In this document: positions 11,947-23,344 of the stretch, piece by piece | How positions within the stretch are numbered: position 1 is the stretch's first letter | How the letters are laid out: each line of letters starts with the position of its first letter | From: Bisporella sp. PMI_857 | Lineage: Eukaryota > Ascomycota > Leotiomycetes > Helotiales > Helotiaceae | Length of the DNA stretch: 64,000 nt | Direction: 5' to 3' | Assembly: GCA_021307315.1 (NCBI GenBank) | Contig: JAJSPD010000030.1 | Span: 372,001-436,000, forward strand | Position numbers and translations under genes: made by a program | Notes under the pieces: generated by a model | Databases searched by the model: none | The model's input: only the letters and a program-made list of their open reading frames with translations | What the model was told of the DNA's origin: nothing

Positions 11947-12749
11947 TTGGTCGCCGGCATTGTCAGTGAGAGCAAAGTTTGCTACCTCTTATCATTTTCC
12001 GAGTCAGTAACAATCATTGTGTGAATTAAGATGCTGCTTACGATCAGATATTGCAGTGACTTTATCACTGATCATGTTGCGGTAAAAATATATTGATGTG
12101 GAATGAACTTCCAATTTCGCTCAGCACTTCTTGTCCGGACGTACCGTTTGTTGACGTTTTTGTGGTTTCTTCTTTATGTCTTGGCGTGCAAGTCACCTTT
12201 AAGAAGTCAAATAGGAAGCGTGGAGTCCATGCCTTTGGCGTTTTACAAGAAAGTAATATAACATGAAATTTGAGTCAAACAATTACCAGAGTAACGATGC
12301 CGAATATGATATGCTTTCCTTGTTGGACATCACCATAGCAGATTCAGGACATTTGAGAGCCTCATGGTACCTTAATAGAGCCTTGATATTCTATGCCTAA
12401 TCATCGTAGACTAAAGAAGGCTTGCCTTCGCTTGACGACTACACTTTAGATGCAACAAAAACAGCACGGAGAATCGTGTTTCCACGCCCCTTCTAGTCTA
12501 CACATAGGTTTCTAAGAACTAAGAATTGGGAGTTTTGTGTCTCAAGTGAAAGAATCACTGATATTCAATCCACAACAAAGCAATCCTTCTGCACACACTT
12601 CTGGATAATAAGATCTACTCGTAGAAACGACTTTTGGTCTTGATTTCAGGTTGCTAGACCGTCAGGCCACGAATAATACACATGTACAAGCCCCTTTCTC
12701 CGGCGACCCTCCCTCATATTCCCCCAAGCTCCTCTAGTGTATGTTCCAT
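11947..12749. other. Intergenic: Mak10 promoter and atp15 3' region
   Basis: Roughly 800 bases with no supported frame. The left end is the Mak10 upstream region; the right end is downstream of atp15. No RNA gene or repeat was recognised. Confidence 0.45.
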
Positions 12750-13131
12750 CTACGAGGATGAAGAAGCTTCAGCAGCAGCAGCAGCGTTCGCTTCAGCAAC
12801 GTTCTTCACATCGCCCTGCTTTCCATTCTAAAAATCCCCCCGTCAGCCATCCTCTTTAAACGTCTTTAACCTTAAACCTCCCCAGTCCCATTGCACCACT
12901 TGTAGGGCATACTCACACTCCACTTCGCGAATCTCAACTCAGTTAACCCTCGCTTCTCAGCCTTCAGCCTCTCGCTCTCCTTCAAGCTGCGTCGCACAAC
13001 ACCTGCCGCGACGGAGAGGTACTTGTTGTAGCTAGAAATTCTTGTCAAAAGCGAGTTCCACAGAGCGATTGAGAAGGGGTGGGAGGAAGTAGAACGTACG
13101 TAAGACCCGATGCTTTCCATGCGAATGCCAT
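12750..13131 (-). CDS. ATP15: ATP synthase subunit epsilon, mitochondrial
   Basis: Small subunit of the central stalk of mitochondrial F1-ATPase. Three exons (13100-13131, 12917-13040 and 12750-12827) give 77 residues. The start MAFAWKASGLT followed by ISSYNKYLSVAAGVVRRSLK matches the Atp15 pattern (AW+ +AG+.Y..YL.VAA..+R.SLK). The middle is basic and helical (ESERLKAEKRGLTELRFAKW). The last exon encodes NGKQGDVKNVAEANAAAAAE and a short Ser tail. Usual family length is 60-80 residues. The first exon is only 32 nt, so automatic gene finders often miss it; the longer open frame at 12872-13120 is partly intron. Confidence 0.87.
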
Positions 13132-13466
13132 TGTGTACGATGACGGATTGGTAAGTGATGTGGGATAGGGCTCGATGAGTTTGTTAGCTTTTGAAGGTTG
13201 CTCGGTTCGAGTTCGGACCGCAGGAAGATTCCGCCTGAACTGCCAAGGACATATTCACGTGACCACCAAGGCAGGACTAGGGTAACACATTCCAAGTAAA
13301 ATAGTAGATCAATCTTTATAAGATAGTACACAATTGAATTGATGTAGTAAGAGAAGCCGGGAAGAGGCATTATTTTGTGTTTGAATTGATTGTTTACGAT
13401 ATCTACAAAAGTCTAAAAAAAATTCTGTTGATACAACCCTCCATTCCCAGGGGTGCCCATATCGAT
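13132..13466. promoter_or_regulatory. Short intergenic: atp15 promoter and qcr2 3' end
   Basis: Upstream region of atp15 and 3' region of qcr2, both minus-strand genes for oxidative phosphorylation. Open frames here are extensions of intron reading and are not supported as genes. Confidence 0.45.
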
Positions 13467-15019
13467 TTATATTTTGAGACCTAATTCTTCTGCGTAAGGG
13501 AGCACATAGAGGTCACCAACAGATGAAACTGTTGCCTTGCCGTCTAAAAGAGCCTTTGCCGCCTATCGATTTATCAATAATCGTTATCTTGGGTCATGGC
13601 TGCAATAACTTACTGATTTCAGTTTCTCAACGCTCACACCGCTGACACTCTTCTCAATCTCGTCAATCTGGAAAGCCTTTCCACTATGAACCAGACCAGC
13701 ACCAGTTGCAACAAGACCTGATTGGATGTTTTGACCTTCCTCCAAAGCACGGTATTTCGCAAGAGCGACAGCCTTGTTGAAGTCCTCCTTACTGATGCTT
13801 CCATCTGCAATGCTCTTGATAGATTTGACAGCCGCAGCAGAAGCATCACGAATAGCAGAGGCGGAGCCACTAAATTGAAGGGTCAACAGTCCAGCATCAG
13901 AGTAGGCGAAGTGGGTTGCAACAGCACTGGCACCCGGGAAGGATGATGCGGCCTTCGAGAGAATTGAAAAACCTGGTGACCACTTAATTGTTGACTTGCC
14001 CCCTAGAAGTGCTGCCAGAACAGAAATCTCCGGCTTATATGATGAACCAGCTGTAAAGGAGCTAGAGCCGGGGAAAGCAATAACTAAACTGTTACCAGCG
14101 CCATGGGAAATGCGTTCCTCTCCACCATAGTACTTGGTTGCTTCGCTGGTAAGAGCTGGTGCTGAGCCTGAGACGTTAGTAAAGAACTCTCCGACCCATT
14201 TCGATAGTTCAGCCTGGCTAGCACCGTTGGCCACAACGGCAACATTGGACTTGGAGTAGGCGCTTTTTGCGAAAGTCTTAATGGATTCCGAGTCCAGGTA
14301 CTTGTTTAGAGGTGTGGAAGATGAGGGAGCTAAGGGGTTACCTAGACCCCGGTGAAATGCGATACCATGTGCAGAGTTGAGGGCAAGCTCAGCGACATTC
14401 CCGAGAGATCGCTGCTGGTGGAGCTGAATCGTATGTTCGACCTCCTCGTGATATTCATGGGCTGTTTGACATTGTCAGTATCCATGTATCCCAGATTCGC
14501 TCTATATAGTCTCACGGGTATATTTGGTCTCAGAGATGACCTCGCTGAGTAGTTCAGCGAAGTATGGTAGATCGTCACGGAGGAAGCTGGCTTCGAGGAC
14601 CAAGGACTCTCTGGTGTGGTAGGCTAACAATTGACCTCCAAGCAGCTCGGATTCTCTTGTAATGCGCAGGCCTGATCGTTTGTTGGTATTCTATAGCAAA
14701 TAAAGTTAATACCGTCTCTCCCCTCTTCTTCAATGGCTATCCCTAGTCTCACCTTGAACGCAAACTGCTCTAACCCTGTTGTCAGGCCTGGTGCTGTTTG
14801 GTACCGTGTTCCAGCTTTGGCAACGATGGCAAGCTTTGTCGTGGGTCCTGCAACATCTCTGCTGGCTACTTTGAGACCAGCAACATCTGCGGTCTCATAT
14901 GAGAATTGTGTTGATCCAGAGACTGTAGCAGCGAGTCCACGACGACTAGCCGGCTGTACGCAGCTTTGCCGACGAAGGGCAAGCTGCGCGTTTCGTCCAA
15001 TCGCCGACCGTGAGATCAT
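13467..15019 (-). CDS. QCR2: Ubiquinol-cytochrome c reductase core protein 2
   Basis: Core subunit of respiratory complex III on the matrix side; a non-catalytic relative of mitochondrial processing peptidase (M16 family). Exons 14753-15019, 14516-14690, 13614-14461 and 13467-13562 give 461 residues. A mitochondrial presequence is visible (MISRSAIGRNAQLALRRQSC). After it come GTRYQTAPGLTTGLEQFAFK, ITRESELLGGQLLAYHTRES, a block with LRDDLPYFAELLSEVISETK, and HEYHEEVEHTIQLHQQR. No HxxEH zinc motif is seen, as expected for Qcr2. The C terminus ends GDLYVLPYAEELGLKI. The exon 2/3 junction falls inside a proline codon. It diverges from rpc82 with about 360 bp between the two starts. Confidence 0.92.
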
Positions 15020-15379
15020 TGTTTGGAGAAATGATGAGTGTTGTGCGTAGGTTCCAATGGCTTGATGATGAGAGCTATAAGTCGTTGCAGCCGATTCCTC
15101 TCTCTTTTCTTCAACTTCGGAACGGATCGTATTTTGGGTTACCTAAGCCCTTAAGTCCTTGTTGTGATTGGCAGACATTGGATGCCTGGACCGTGCCTTT
15201 TCGCTAAAAAGTGATATTCACCTCCCCGCCAAAAATTGTGATTCAAACTGCTTCGTCCCCCACCAATTCTCTTTCCTACGCTATCAAAGCTTTAAGGATC
15301 TCTTAAATGCGTCAATGAAGCCCCGGTAGTATCTGTGAAAGCTCTAGAGAACCTGGGATCCTCTCTAGCAGCAACAAAT
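15020..15379. promoter_or_regulatory. Divergent promoter shared by qcr2 and rpc82
   Basis: Only about 360 bp separate the ATG of qcr2 (minus) from the ATG of rpc82 (plus), so both promoters must lie here. No clear TATA box was seen. A shared element for a respiratory gene and an RNA polymerase III gene is possible but not shown. Confidence 0.6.
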
Positions 15380-17601
15380 ATGTCTCAAGTAAGCACTCCA
15401 AGCTCTCCATGTTCATATTGAAATGGAGCTTCTTCTGGGTAAGAACATTGCAATGCTGACTCGCAGGCAGTCAAAGAACGCGGTTGAGCTCTTCTCAATT
15501 CTGGTAGATGAGATTTATGGGGAGCTAGCATCTGTATGTCTAACTTTTCTGCAATATATCACATTTTCCAATAGAGACTATCTATGCCAGTTGAATCAGA
15601 AAGACGGGAAATAATCTATACGTTGGATACCAGCTAACTAGTTGGAGCGCATTATGACAATCCTCTTTCGCCGTGGACGACTACCAATTCAAACTTTGAG
15701 CCGACATACTCGTCTCACTATTCGTCAGCTTAAGCATGGTTTGTCGGTCCTCATTCAGCAGCGCCTGGTCTATTTCTATGAAGACGGCCATATCACCTAC
15801 TACGAAGCAAATCAAGATGCGGCTTATGCCCTCATTAGGCAGGGGAAGTTCATGGAGATAGTTGAAAGTAGACATGGGATCGTTGGAAGGGATCTCGTTC
15901 ACGACTTGTTTCTTATGGGTCATGCCAAAGTTTCCGACTTAGTAGAATCATACGAGGCAGGGAAACATATCGTTCAGGAGATACCGAGTACAAACCGAGA
16001 AACAGCAAACAGTACAAATGGTGGATCAAAGGCTCGCTCTGTATCTGCTGCCAAAATTCGCTCTACACTGGTTGAGCTTTTGGATGCTGGGATAATGAAA
16101 CTTTCGCACAAAGGAATGTTTCGAAGCCCCACAGATGTTCGCAACGATGTGGAGACTCAGTTGCTGGATGGCAAGTATTCTGGTAGCGCTAAGGGGCCTA
16201 AACAGAAGATCAACATGCGGGAGGATCTGAATAGCAAACTCAGAGACATCGAGTTCGAAGCTCCCACCTGGAACGGCAGCGGCAATACTCAGAATGGCTA
16301 TACTAATGGCAATCATAAGCGAGTGAAACTATCTAATGGTAACGGACTTGCCAATGGACATCATGACAGCTATGAGGATAAGAAAGGCAACAATCTTGAC
16401 GTATGCTTCCATTCAATCACAACCGGTTATAATGCTGACTTATATGAAGCAAGGAATAATCATACACCTGAATTACGACAAACTTGCCGTTGCTCTTCGG
16501 AATGAACAGCTTGTTGAGCTTGCCTCTGCCCGAATTGGCTCAGCAACATCTCTTGTATATGCGGAGTTTCTGAAAATACTAGAGCCAAAAATCCCGCGAT
16601 GCAGAGAATACTCCAAAGCAGAGCCCAGGGAGGACCGCGGGGATATCTACACTGCTAAGAATACCGAATTGTTTTCTGTATTTAAGGACTTAGCCAATGA
16701 TCCCCATGGTGTCAACCCTTCCTTGGGCATTGGGAAACCAGACAGTAACAGCTCGATAAAGACAGAGGATTTAGATAGGCCCCAGGAGCCTAGAAAGCGC
16801 AGGGTCTCAGGCGCCAAGATCGAAGAAGTTTCTAGTAACGGCCAAGTAAATGCAGTAATTCGAGATGTGGTCACGGACCAAACTAGAGGTCGAGAAGATT
16901 CCCAAGACCCTTTTATAAACAGCAAGAAGGATTCTAAGGCCAAACGAAAGCATTTGACCGAAGATAAGTTCACATTTGACGAGAAAAAGGAGCATATAAA
17001 GGATCATCTCAGATTACTTGCTCAAGACGATGCAGGATTTTTACGCCTATGTGGCCAGGGTGAATGGACTGTCGATTTTGAGTGGCTTGCAGATTTCTCT
17101 AGAGATGTGGTGGTAAATTCATACATCCGAGAAAATTTTGGATCTGAGGGCCATCGGATCGTGAAGATCCTGCGGAAATTTGGAAAACTCGAAGACAAAG
17201 GACTTCCACATCTCGCTCTTATGACCCCAAAGAATCTGCGCACCACATTGGCGCGGATGCAAATGGCTGGCATGGTCGATATTCAAGCAGTTCCACGAGA
17301 CGCCGGTCACACCAATGCCCGCACAATTTTTCTTTGGCATTTTGATGTTGAACGAATCACCGAAATCCTTTTGGACAAAGTATACAAAGCAATGTCACGC
17401 CATCTACAACGACTTGAGATCGAGAGACGCAAAGCGAGTGGTATCATCTCCCTCTCTCAGCGAGCCGATGTCGTAGCTGGCAAGTCTGCTCTGAACGCTT
17501 ACCAAATGGGTCTACTTACAGAGTATCGGCAGCTGGAGGCGAAGTTCACCATACAGCTGATGAGACTCGACGGGCTAGTTGGTATCTTCCGAGATTTCTG
17601 A
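15380..17601 (+). CDS. RPC82: DNA-directed RNA polymerase III subunit Rpc82 (Rpc3)
   Basis: Subunit of the Rpc82-Rpc34-Rpc31 trimer that opens promoters for tRNA and 5S rRNA synthesis. Exons 15380-15388, 15471-15533, 15642-16400 and 16450-17601 give about 660 residues. The first exon is only nine bases (Met-Ser-Gln). Winged-helix regions are recognisable in FRRGRLPIQTLSRHTRLTIR, LKHGLSVLIQQRLVYFYEDG and ITYYEANQDAAYALIRQGKF. The middle (about residues 190-260) is polar and low complexity. The C-terminal half contains IVKILRKFGKLEDKGLPHLA and ARTIFLWHFDVERITEILLD, typical of the family. The short first exon and the phase-0 acceptor before SKNAVELFSILVDEIYGELA are inferred from family alignment remembered by eye. 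Confidence 0.88.
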
Positions 17602-18478
17602 TATCGACAACCATCCAGGGAGCGCCGTCTACGACTAAACGAAATAACCGCATAGGGCAGGAGTTATATTGATGCATTTTGCGGATCTGGCGTTTAGCCC
17701 AAAGGTTATGGATATAACATCCGGGGCTATTGGGAATTGTGATACCAAGGATTTGCTTACGAAAATCGAGCATAAATAAGACAGACCCAAGTCTACTCTT
17801 TGTATAATAGGGCCCAAATCCAGGTGCATTGCATAACCGGCTTCATCTACCTTTGTCCTGACGTGATTTCGCCCAGTAGATTTTCGCATGAGATCAATCA
17901 GATGATACCTAACCACCATTTCAATTTCCCGTCGGTGACGAACTGCTTCCCTCGAATGACACCGCTCTATGCGAATATGCGTGGTAACAAAGAAGCAAAG
18001 AGACTTGACTTACATGACCAGCATAGACACGGATAAAAACAAGCATATCACGGACCTCACCTTTTTTTTTCCTTCTCTTTTTTTAAATTTTTTTTTTATA
18101 AAAAAAGACCCTCAGCATCCGCTACGCATATATCATCGCAAGTAACGAGGGCCGGATAGTAGCATATTTACCCTTTTTCCCGCCATGTGGTAGGTGGTTT
18201 ACGCTTGAGTGAAGCCCATCTTTTGATCACACGGAGGTTTCGGATACAAGTATCAATATACCGTCATCGAAATTGGTCATGATATTAAAAAAAAATGGGT
18301 TAAAGCGCCCTTTTATTACATGTCGCGGGTGGTTAACCCCCCCCCCGGGGGGGGGGGCTCCGTGCTAATATGCACGCACGCATGCACGCGCCCTAGAATC
18401 TATGTACAGCTTTGTGAAGGTAACTCGATTTCGGTTTTATGCTCCGGCTCCCCTTCTTCCGCAGGAGATGGAAGACCC
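17602..18478. other. Intergenic with poly-pyrimidine and C/G palindrome tracts
   Basis: Lies between the 3' ends of rpc82 and the convergent secreted-protein gene. It contains a T-rich run followed by A-rich sequence (about 18062-18106) and a C10-G11 palindrome at 18337-18357. A minus-strand frame at about 17635-17970, containing STGRNHVRTKVDEAGYAM and MHLDLGPIIQRVDLGLSYLC, looks protein-like and stays open upstream of its first Met, but no family was recognised. Confidence 0.5.
18337..18357. repeat. C10-G11 homopolymer palindrome
   Basis: Ten cytosines are followed directly by eleven guanines, a perfect GC inverted repeat with no loop. It lies about 120 bp downstream of the stop codon of the secreted-protein gene. 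It may be real or an assembly/sequencing artefact. Confidence 0.8.
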
Positions 18479-19180
18479 TTAGTCGGTAGACAAGCCGAAG
18501 CCCTCCCGAGCGGTCTTCCAATATGCTAGCCGGTCGTCGGTGGCGGCGGTTCCGACGCATTCGGTCAGGTACCTGACGTAACCGGCCTTTCCCTCCTTCG
18601 CGACGGAGGTTCTGACCTCGGGGGCGCACTTCGTCGCGTAGAACCAGGCCGCGGACGCGAAACTGTACTTGTCCGGCAGGACCAGCGCCCTGATGGCGTT
18701 CAGGTCGTCGTCGGATAGGCCGTTGGCCGTGGTGCTGGAGGTGATCTTGGCGACATCGGCGGGGAGCACGCTCTGCGCGTACTCCAGGTTGTACTGCGGC
18801 ATCTGCATGTTCCTCGTCCCTTGGCCCGGCCGCCCCGGCTCCGGGAAGTGGTTGATGTTGTACTTGAACTCGCCGGACTCGAGGGCCATCAGCGAGACGA
18901 GCGCGGCGATCTCGGCTGGCTGGTAGATCTTGTACTTTGCGAGCGAGTCGAGCACCGGCTGCGCGGCTTGCACGTTCGTGCGGCATTCCACGGCGATGCC
19001 TCCGTCGCATGATTTTGAGGTCGGCGCTACCGTGAGGAGGTAGGCGGCGGCGGTGACAGGCGCTCGTGGGTCGAGGGCATCGCGCGTGCTGGGCTGCGAT
19101 CTTGGGATGGGGAGAGAGGCTGCTAGCCCTGCTAGGATGGAGAAGGAGACGAAATAGCGCATGGTGTTTGCTAGACGCAT
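18479..19180 (-). CDS. Secreted protein of unknown function, possibly lysozyme-like
   Basis: Single-exon gene of 233 residues from the Met at 19178-19180 (MRLANTMRYFVSFSILAGLA); an alternative Met at 19162 gives 227. An upstream in-frame ATG at 19381 adds 67 polar residues ahead of the signal peptide and is less likely. The signal peptide is followed by a short Pro/Arg/Asp-rich stretch (LPIPRSQPSTRDALDPRAP). The mature part has four cysteines (SCDGG, VECRTN, TKCAPE, TECVGT), enough for two disulfides. A helix with Glu in ALVSLMALESGEFKYNIN, then PGRPGQGTRNMQMPQYN, resembles the arrangement in lysozyme-like enzymes, but this is only a suggestion. Codon use is clearly more GC-rich than flanking DNA. 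No close family was named with confidence. Confidence 0.72.
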   Translation of the reverse strand: MRLANTMRYFVSFSILAGLAASLPIPRSQPSTRDALDPRAPVTAAAYLLTVAPTSKSCDGGIAVECRTNVQAAQPVLDSLAKYKIYQPAEIAALVSLMALESGEFKYNINHFPEPGRPGQGTRNMQMPQYNLEYAQSVLPADVAKITSSTTANGLSDDDLNAIRALVLPDKYSFASAAWFYATKCAPEVRTSVAKEGKAGYVRYLTECVGTAATDDRLAYWKTAREGFGLSTD

Positions 19181-20621
19181 TGTGATGCTTTGGACGAATA
19201 TGGGCTTTTGTGCTTTGGTTTGCGTCCGAGGAAAGAGTACAGTAGTCGGTAGCTTTGTAGCTGGGAGGCGCTGTAGAGGATTACTGAATTGCAATGTACT
19301 TGTTGTGGATAATCCAATTGTTCTAGGTTCCTTTGTTTGTGAATGTAAAGTTTTCGCGGCCGTTGTTTCTGAGATGAACAATGACTTTTTAAGGACGAAT
19401 GTAAATGAAGTGAATGAATAGGATCATAGTACAGTTGGGAGTGGTGCTGTGATGTGTTCTCAGGGTATTACGCTATGGCGATTATTTGAAAAGAATGTAT
19501 GTTGCAATTCTGATCTACAGATTGCTACAAGCGACTGACTGAATGAGTAGAACAATTGAAATTGAAGATTGTAAATGAAGTAATACCGAAAACAGAGGTT
19601 CAAGAAAATTAAGCAAGAATAAGAAGAGTCTCAAGGTGATCGCTCTCCATTTAGAATAAGATAGACACCTCCTGAAGATTCCCCCTGGCGGCACCGAAAC
19701 GAACCTTATGGGTGATTGGAGTGTGGTAATCTATTACTTTGCAACTCGCAAGCATACCATACTCCTCCGAGCAGAAGGAGTATCCAGTCCCTCCGTCACC
19801 TCTCCCTCACTTGAAGGTTATCGTGTTGAAGACAGGAGGCTTTCGGCGCTTGAAAAAATGATTCAAGCGAGAGCCAATCCTTTGTGGTAGAGCCAGTGCA
19901 ATCGAAACGAACTTTTCGCTGAAACAAGGTGGTCTTGGCGCTTAGAGTCTGTCATTTGAGCCTCAATCTTCAACCCTGATGCGATAAGACTACCACTACC
20001 AATTACAGCGCAAGCAGGAGTCTGACCTGCGAGCATTACAAGCTAAGAGACCTTCAAAAGAAAGGCGAGCCGGTGTGGCGCCCCCCGGCTGGCCCCCTCT
20101 CCCTTCCCTACCATTATATCTCAGATCATATTGATTTGTCTTCTATTCTAGCACTCGTCTTGCTCTGTCACTCACCGAGCAGGAAGTGGAGCACGAGGTA
20201 GGAAGCACAACTCTGCTTCATTGCTGACAGAAGTGCACTGTAACATCAGTGTTCAGCGACACAATTGGTGTCGAAGGAGAGATCACCTGCAAGATTTGAT
20301 TGCGCCCACCACCCCTGTATGAACCGCCCATTTCTGCGAGATTTGCTGGCATTACGCCCTTGCTGCGCCCTCAAAATCATTGCCAATGCAGCTCCCATCT
20401 GTAAGCTGAGACCTCAAATTTGATCTCCGAGCGCTAACAAAACAGGATTTCAGTGGTGGCCGGATGAGGAGGGAATCTTTTGATTGGCCCTGAATACGAC
20501 AAAGGACAACTTGAGTCTTGACCAGCGCCCGCTGCTTTATTACTTTAGTAACCACCACCCATGTCAAATTGTCCCATGCATATCTCCATTTTACTTACTT
20601 ACTTACAGTCCGAGAACGACC

Positions 20622-20641
20622 AAAAAAAAAAAAAAAAAAAA
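20622..20641. repeat. A20 homopolymer
   Basis: Uninterrupted run of twenty adenines in the long intergenic region. No element ends or target duplication were recognised around it, so a retrotransposon tail is not supported. Confidence 0.85.
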
Positions 20642-20805
20642 CACCTCAAATGCGTCATGCACGAGCGTTTCTATATTGGATGTGGATCACTCAGTGGTCG
20701 CGCCAGCCAATTCTAGGAATTCTCAGTAGGGCTGGAAAATAAGGAAGAAGGGGAGGGAAGCTGAGTCGTCCTGTCCTGCATGATGCAAGATTCAATGGCG
20801 CAGAA

Positions 20806-20827
20806 ATGATGATGATGATGATGATGA
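20806..20827. repeat. ATG/GAT trinucleotide microsatellite
   Basis: About seven tandem copies of a GAT-type trinucleotide, uninterrupted. It lies in non-coding DNA upstream of the C2H2 regulator. Confidence 0.85.
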
Positions 20828-22275
20828 CGGTAGAAACAATTCGACGTGACACGATTTTGAAACAACGCGAACACACCAAGTAAATCCAAGAATACTAGAT
20901 CTTTTGTTTTGGAGAGTACTTCAAGCCAAAAAAGCCAAAAGTTGAGTCATTGGGTGAGGGGCCATAGGAAGCCACCCGATTCGCCTCCCCAATTTCTCAG
21001 ATCTTCTTTTCTCGTTTATTGTAAGAGTCACGAGCAAGCAAATGGGCTAAGCAATCTGGGGAAATTGAAAGACGAGAACTAGCAGGAAATAAAAATAGCA
21101 CATCCACAGATGTTACTTACGACAGGGTATGCATGGAATAGATAGCAGATGACCCATGCGGGAGGGAGAGAGAAAAGGGAGAGGCTGCAGAGACGTGTTC
21201 CTGAACTTTCTCGTTGGGATGATGGGTGATGACATGACCGGTGCAAGGAACATTTTTCATTCACCACACACCACACACCACCAAACACACACACGTACAC
21301 ACACCTTTCTCCCGGTCTGCGAACACCGAGGAGTCCTGTCTGGGAAGGTGAGCGGGAGGAAAAGGGGGGAGGGGGGGAACTCACAAGTTCCCCTACTACC
21401 TGTACCAGATTGGACTTCGTAAAGTAAGTTACTTTTAACCAGCCCCACCAAACAAGCGAAGGGGCGCAAAAACTAACGCTTTTGTCAATTTTGGGTACTC
21501 GGTGAGGAGGCTCAAGAACGCATTGGTCGATGCGGAAGTGGTCATGGAGAAGGTCATGCATGGACCTCCTTTTAAACACCCCTCCCCCCATTTTAAATTT
21601 CCCGTGATAACCAGACACCCAAAGTAAGTAGTAGTATGGGTACAGTACAGTACTACGTAGAGGGGGATCCTCAAACGATCTGCGCACCTTGATTTGATAG
21701 GGTGAGCCAAGCCATGGATATCCGTATTTTCGTAAACATGACGACGCGTTTGATTGGCCAATCCATATGGGAATATTTAAAAAGTACTTATGAAAAGGAC
21801 TTTAGCAACCCCGACTCAGCCTTGTGATATGCGGATTGAGAGATGAGGCTCATGGTCCAGTAGGAATCCCTCAGTCGGCAAGGAGGCTGCCCCGACCAGG
21901 TTCTGGGACTGACTGACAAAGCAAAGAGAAGGTCATGGAGCAATTAATCCCTGGTAAGTGAAACGACGTTGAATTGCCTCATTTTTGACATCAAATCTGG
22001 ACACATGTACAATAACGGTAGGTATAAAATTAACGGGCAATTTATATGAAGACCACCATTACCAGTTTTCAAATGATGACCATCGGTGGTCGGTCGCCCG
22101 TTTTCCGGGAGTCCCGACCACTCAGCCAGTAGATTTAGGGGGAAGCTGGGCCAAAAACCAATAGAGCACCTGTAAGTAATCGGTATTCCTCATTCTGGGG
22201 AAAATATGAAATGCTGGCGTAATCTTGGTAATAAAACAAAAGCAAAAAGAGATAAAACACCTGTAGAAATAACAA

Positions 22276-22298
22276 CCCCCCCCCCCCCCAAAAAAAAA
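22276..22298. repeat. C14-A9 homopolymer tract
   Basis: Fourteen cytosines followed by nine adenines, about 260 bp upstream of the TATA-like box of the C2H2 gene. The C run may form unusual structure on either strand. Confidence 0.85.
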
Positions 22299-22551
22299 CT
22301 CTAGTGGAATCACCAATAATCTCGTATCTTTAAAAGTAAAAGTTGACCAAATTGCCTTCTAAATTGACATCACAACTGATATCAAAACCCCCCCCCCTCC
22401 CCATGGCTACTACTTACTGTTGCTAGTTCAGGTGCTTCGCCTCCTTCTTCCCACCAGGGGGGATCAGGTTCAGGGTATTTTGGAATAGCAGGCTCGTCTG
22501 AACGAAGTGCTACCCCCAAAACAGCTAGAGGATTTGCTGTTTGAAGGACCC

Positions 22552-22562
22552 ACTATAAAAGG
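22552..22562 (+). promoter_or_regulatory. TATA-like element of the C2H2 gene
   Basis: The sequence CTATAAAAG is a close TATA match within a sharp change to CACCC-rich sequence. It suggests a start site roughly 30 bases downstream. The assignment to the zinc-finger gene is by position and strand only. Confidence 0.45.
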
Positions 22563-23135
22563 CGCACACCAATAAGGGGCCTGCTTCGATCCACCCACAC
22601 CCCCGGTAAGTCACTCCAGGCAGCAGCGTTCAAGAAAAGATCCGCCTTGCGTTCAACCTCACTTCATACCACAATCCCAAACCCTTCTCTTGCTCTCTCA
22701 CCACCACACAACTATTGTTCTCGGTTTTTTTGGTCAAGAGAAGTCCTATACATCGCCAATTCATCCTTCATCGCCCTCGCCCTTTTCCTCATTGTCCGAA
22801 ACCATTCGCCACCGCTTCCAAACCCGTCTTGCCAATATCCCGCAGCCCCATCAGCGCGAGACGAGTGGGAATTGTTTGTACCTATATACTTGCACGGTAG
22901 TTTGCTTCGTAAGCCCCCCTCCAGAAGGCAACAGCACAGGCTATCAGAGCGACCATCCCCTCCCTCGTCGACGTTTGCTCAACCTCTACAACCCTTCGAC
23001 TCGATTGTTCCATATACCTGTCGCCCTCGACCAAAAACTATAACTTGGACTTCGTAGTCGCCGTGTTGAGATCGGCGTGGCAGGACTCTTGCCCGCAGCT
23101 GGGATCAGGACCTAGACCTATTCCTGGGATAGCGT

Positions 23136-23213
23136 ATGCCACCATATCTCTTTTCCCTTCGCCGGTCTTGCGCTTTCCTTAGGCATTCCTTTTATCTTCA
23201 AGCAGCAGTTTGA
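23136..23213 (+). other. Upstream ORF of 25 codons in the C2H2 leader
   Basis: ATG at 23136 opens a 25-residue frame starting MPPYLFSLRRSCAFLRHSFY and stopping at TGA 23211-23213, about 220 bases before the main ATG. If it is in the mature leader it would reduce initiation at the main start. A leader intron could remove it. Confidence 0.45.
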
Positions 23214-23344
23214 AAAATCAGCCCGATATATATATACCGGTTTGAAGTCCTAGCGATTTTGACTTTTGGGCTGGCCGTATCCCGATTTGGAAAAATACCA
23301 GTTCCCGGTAGTTCACTGGGGTTGTGACTCATTAGTGGTGCTGC

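Noticed and set aside
18393..19010. 205-codon minus-strand frame rich in Arg
   Set aside because: Overlaps the secreted protein in another frame and has the Arg/Gly/Ala bias typical of GC-rich shadow frames.
20622..20641. A20 run considered as a retroposon tail
   Set aside because: No coding remnant, target-site duplication or second copy was seen next to it.
21079..21687. 202-codon minus-strand frame
   Set aside because: Cys/Val-rich translation of a CA microsatellite region; no conserved motif.
22647..23057. 136-codon plus-strand frame in the C2H2 leader
   Set aside because: Begins with TTG rather than ATG, with Pro/Ser/His-rich sequence caused by CT-rich leader DNA; overlapping frames are also open.
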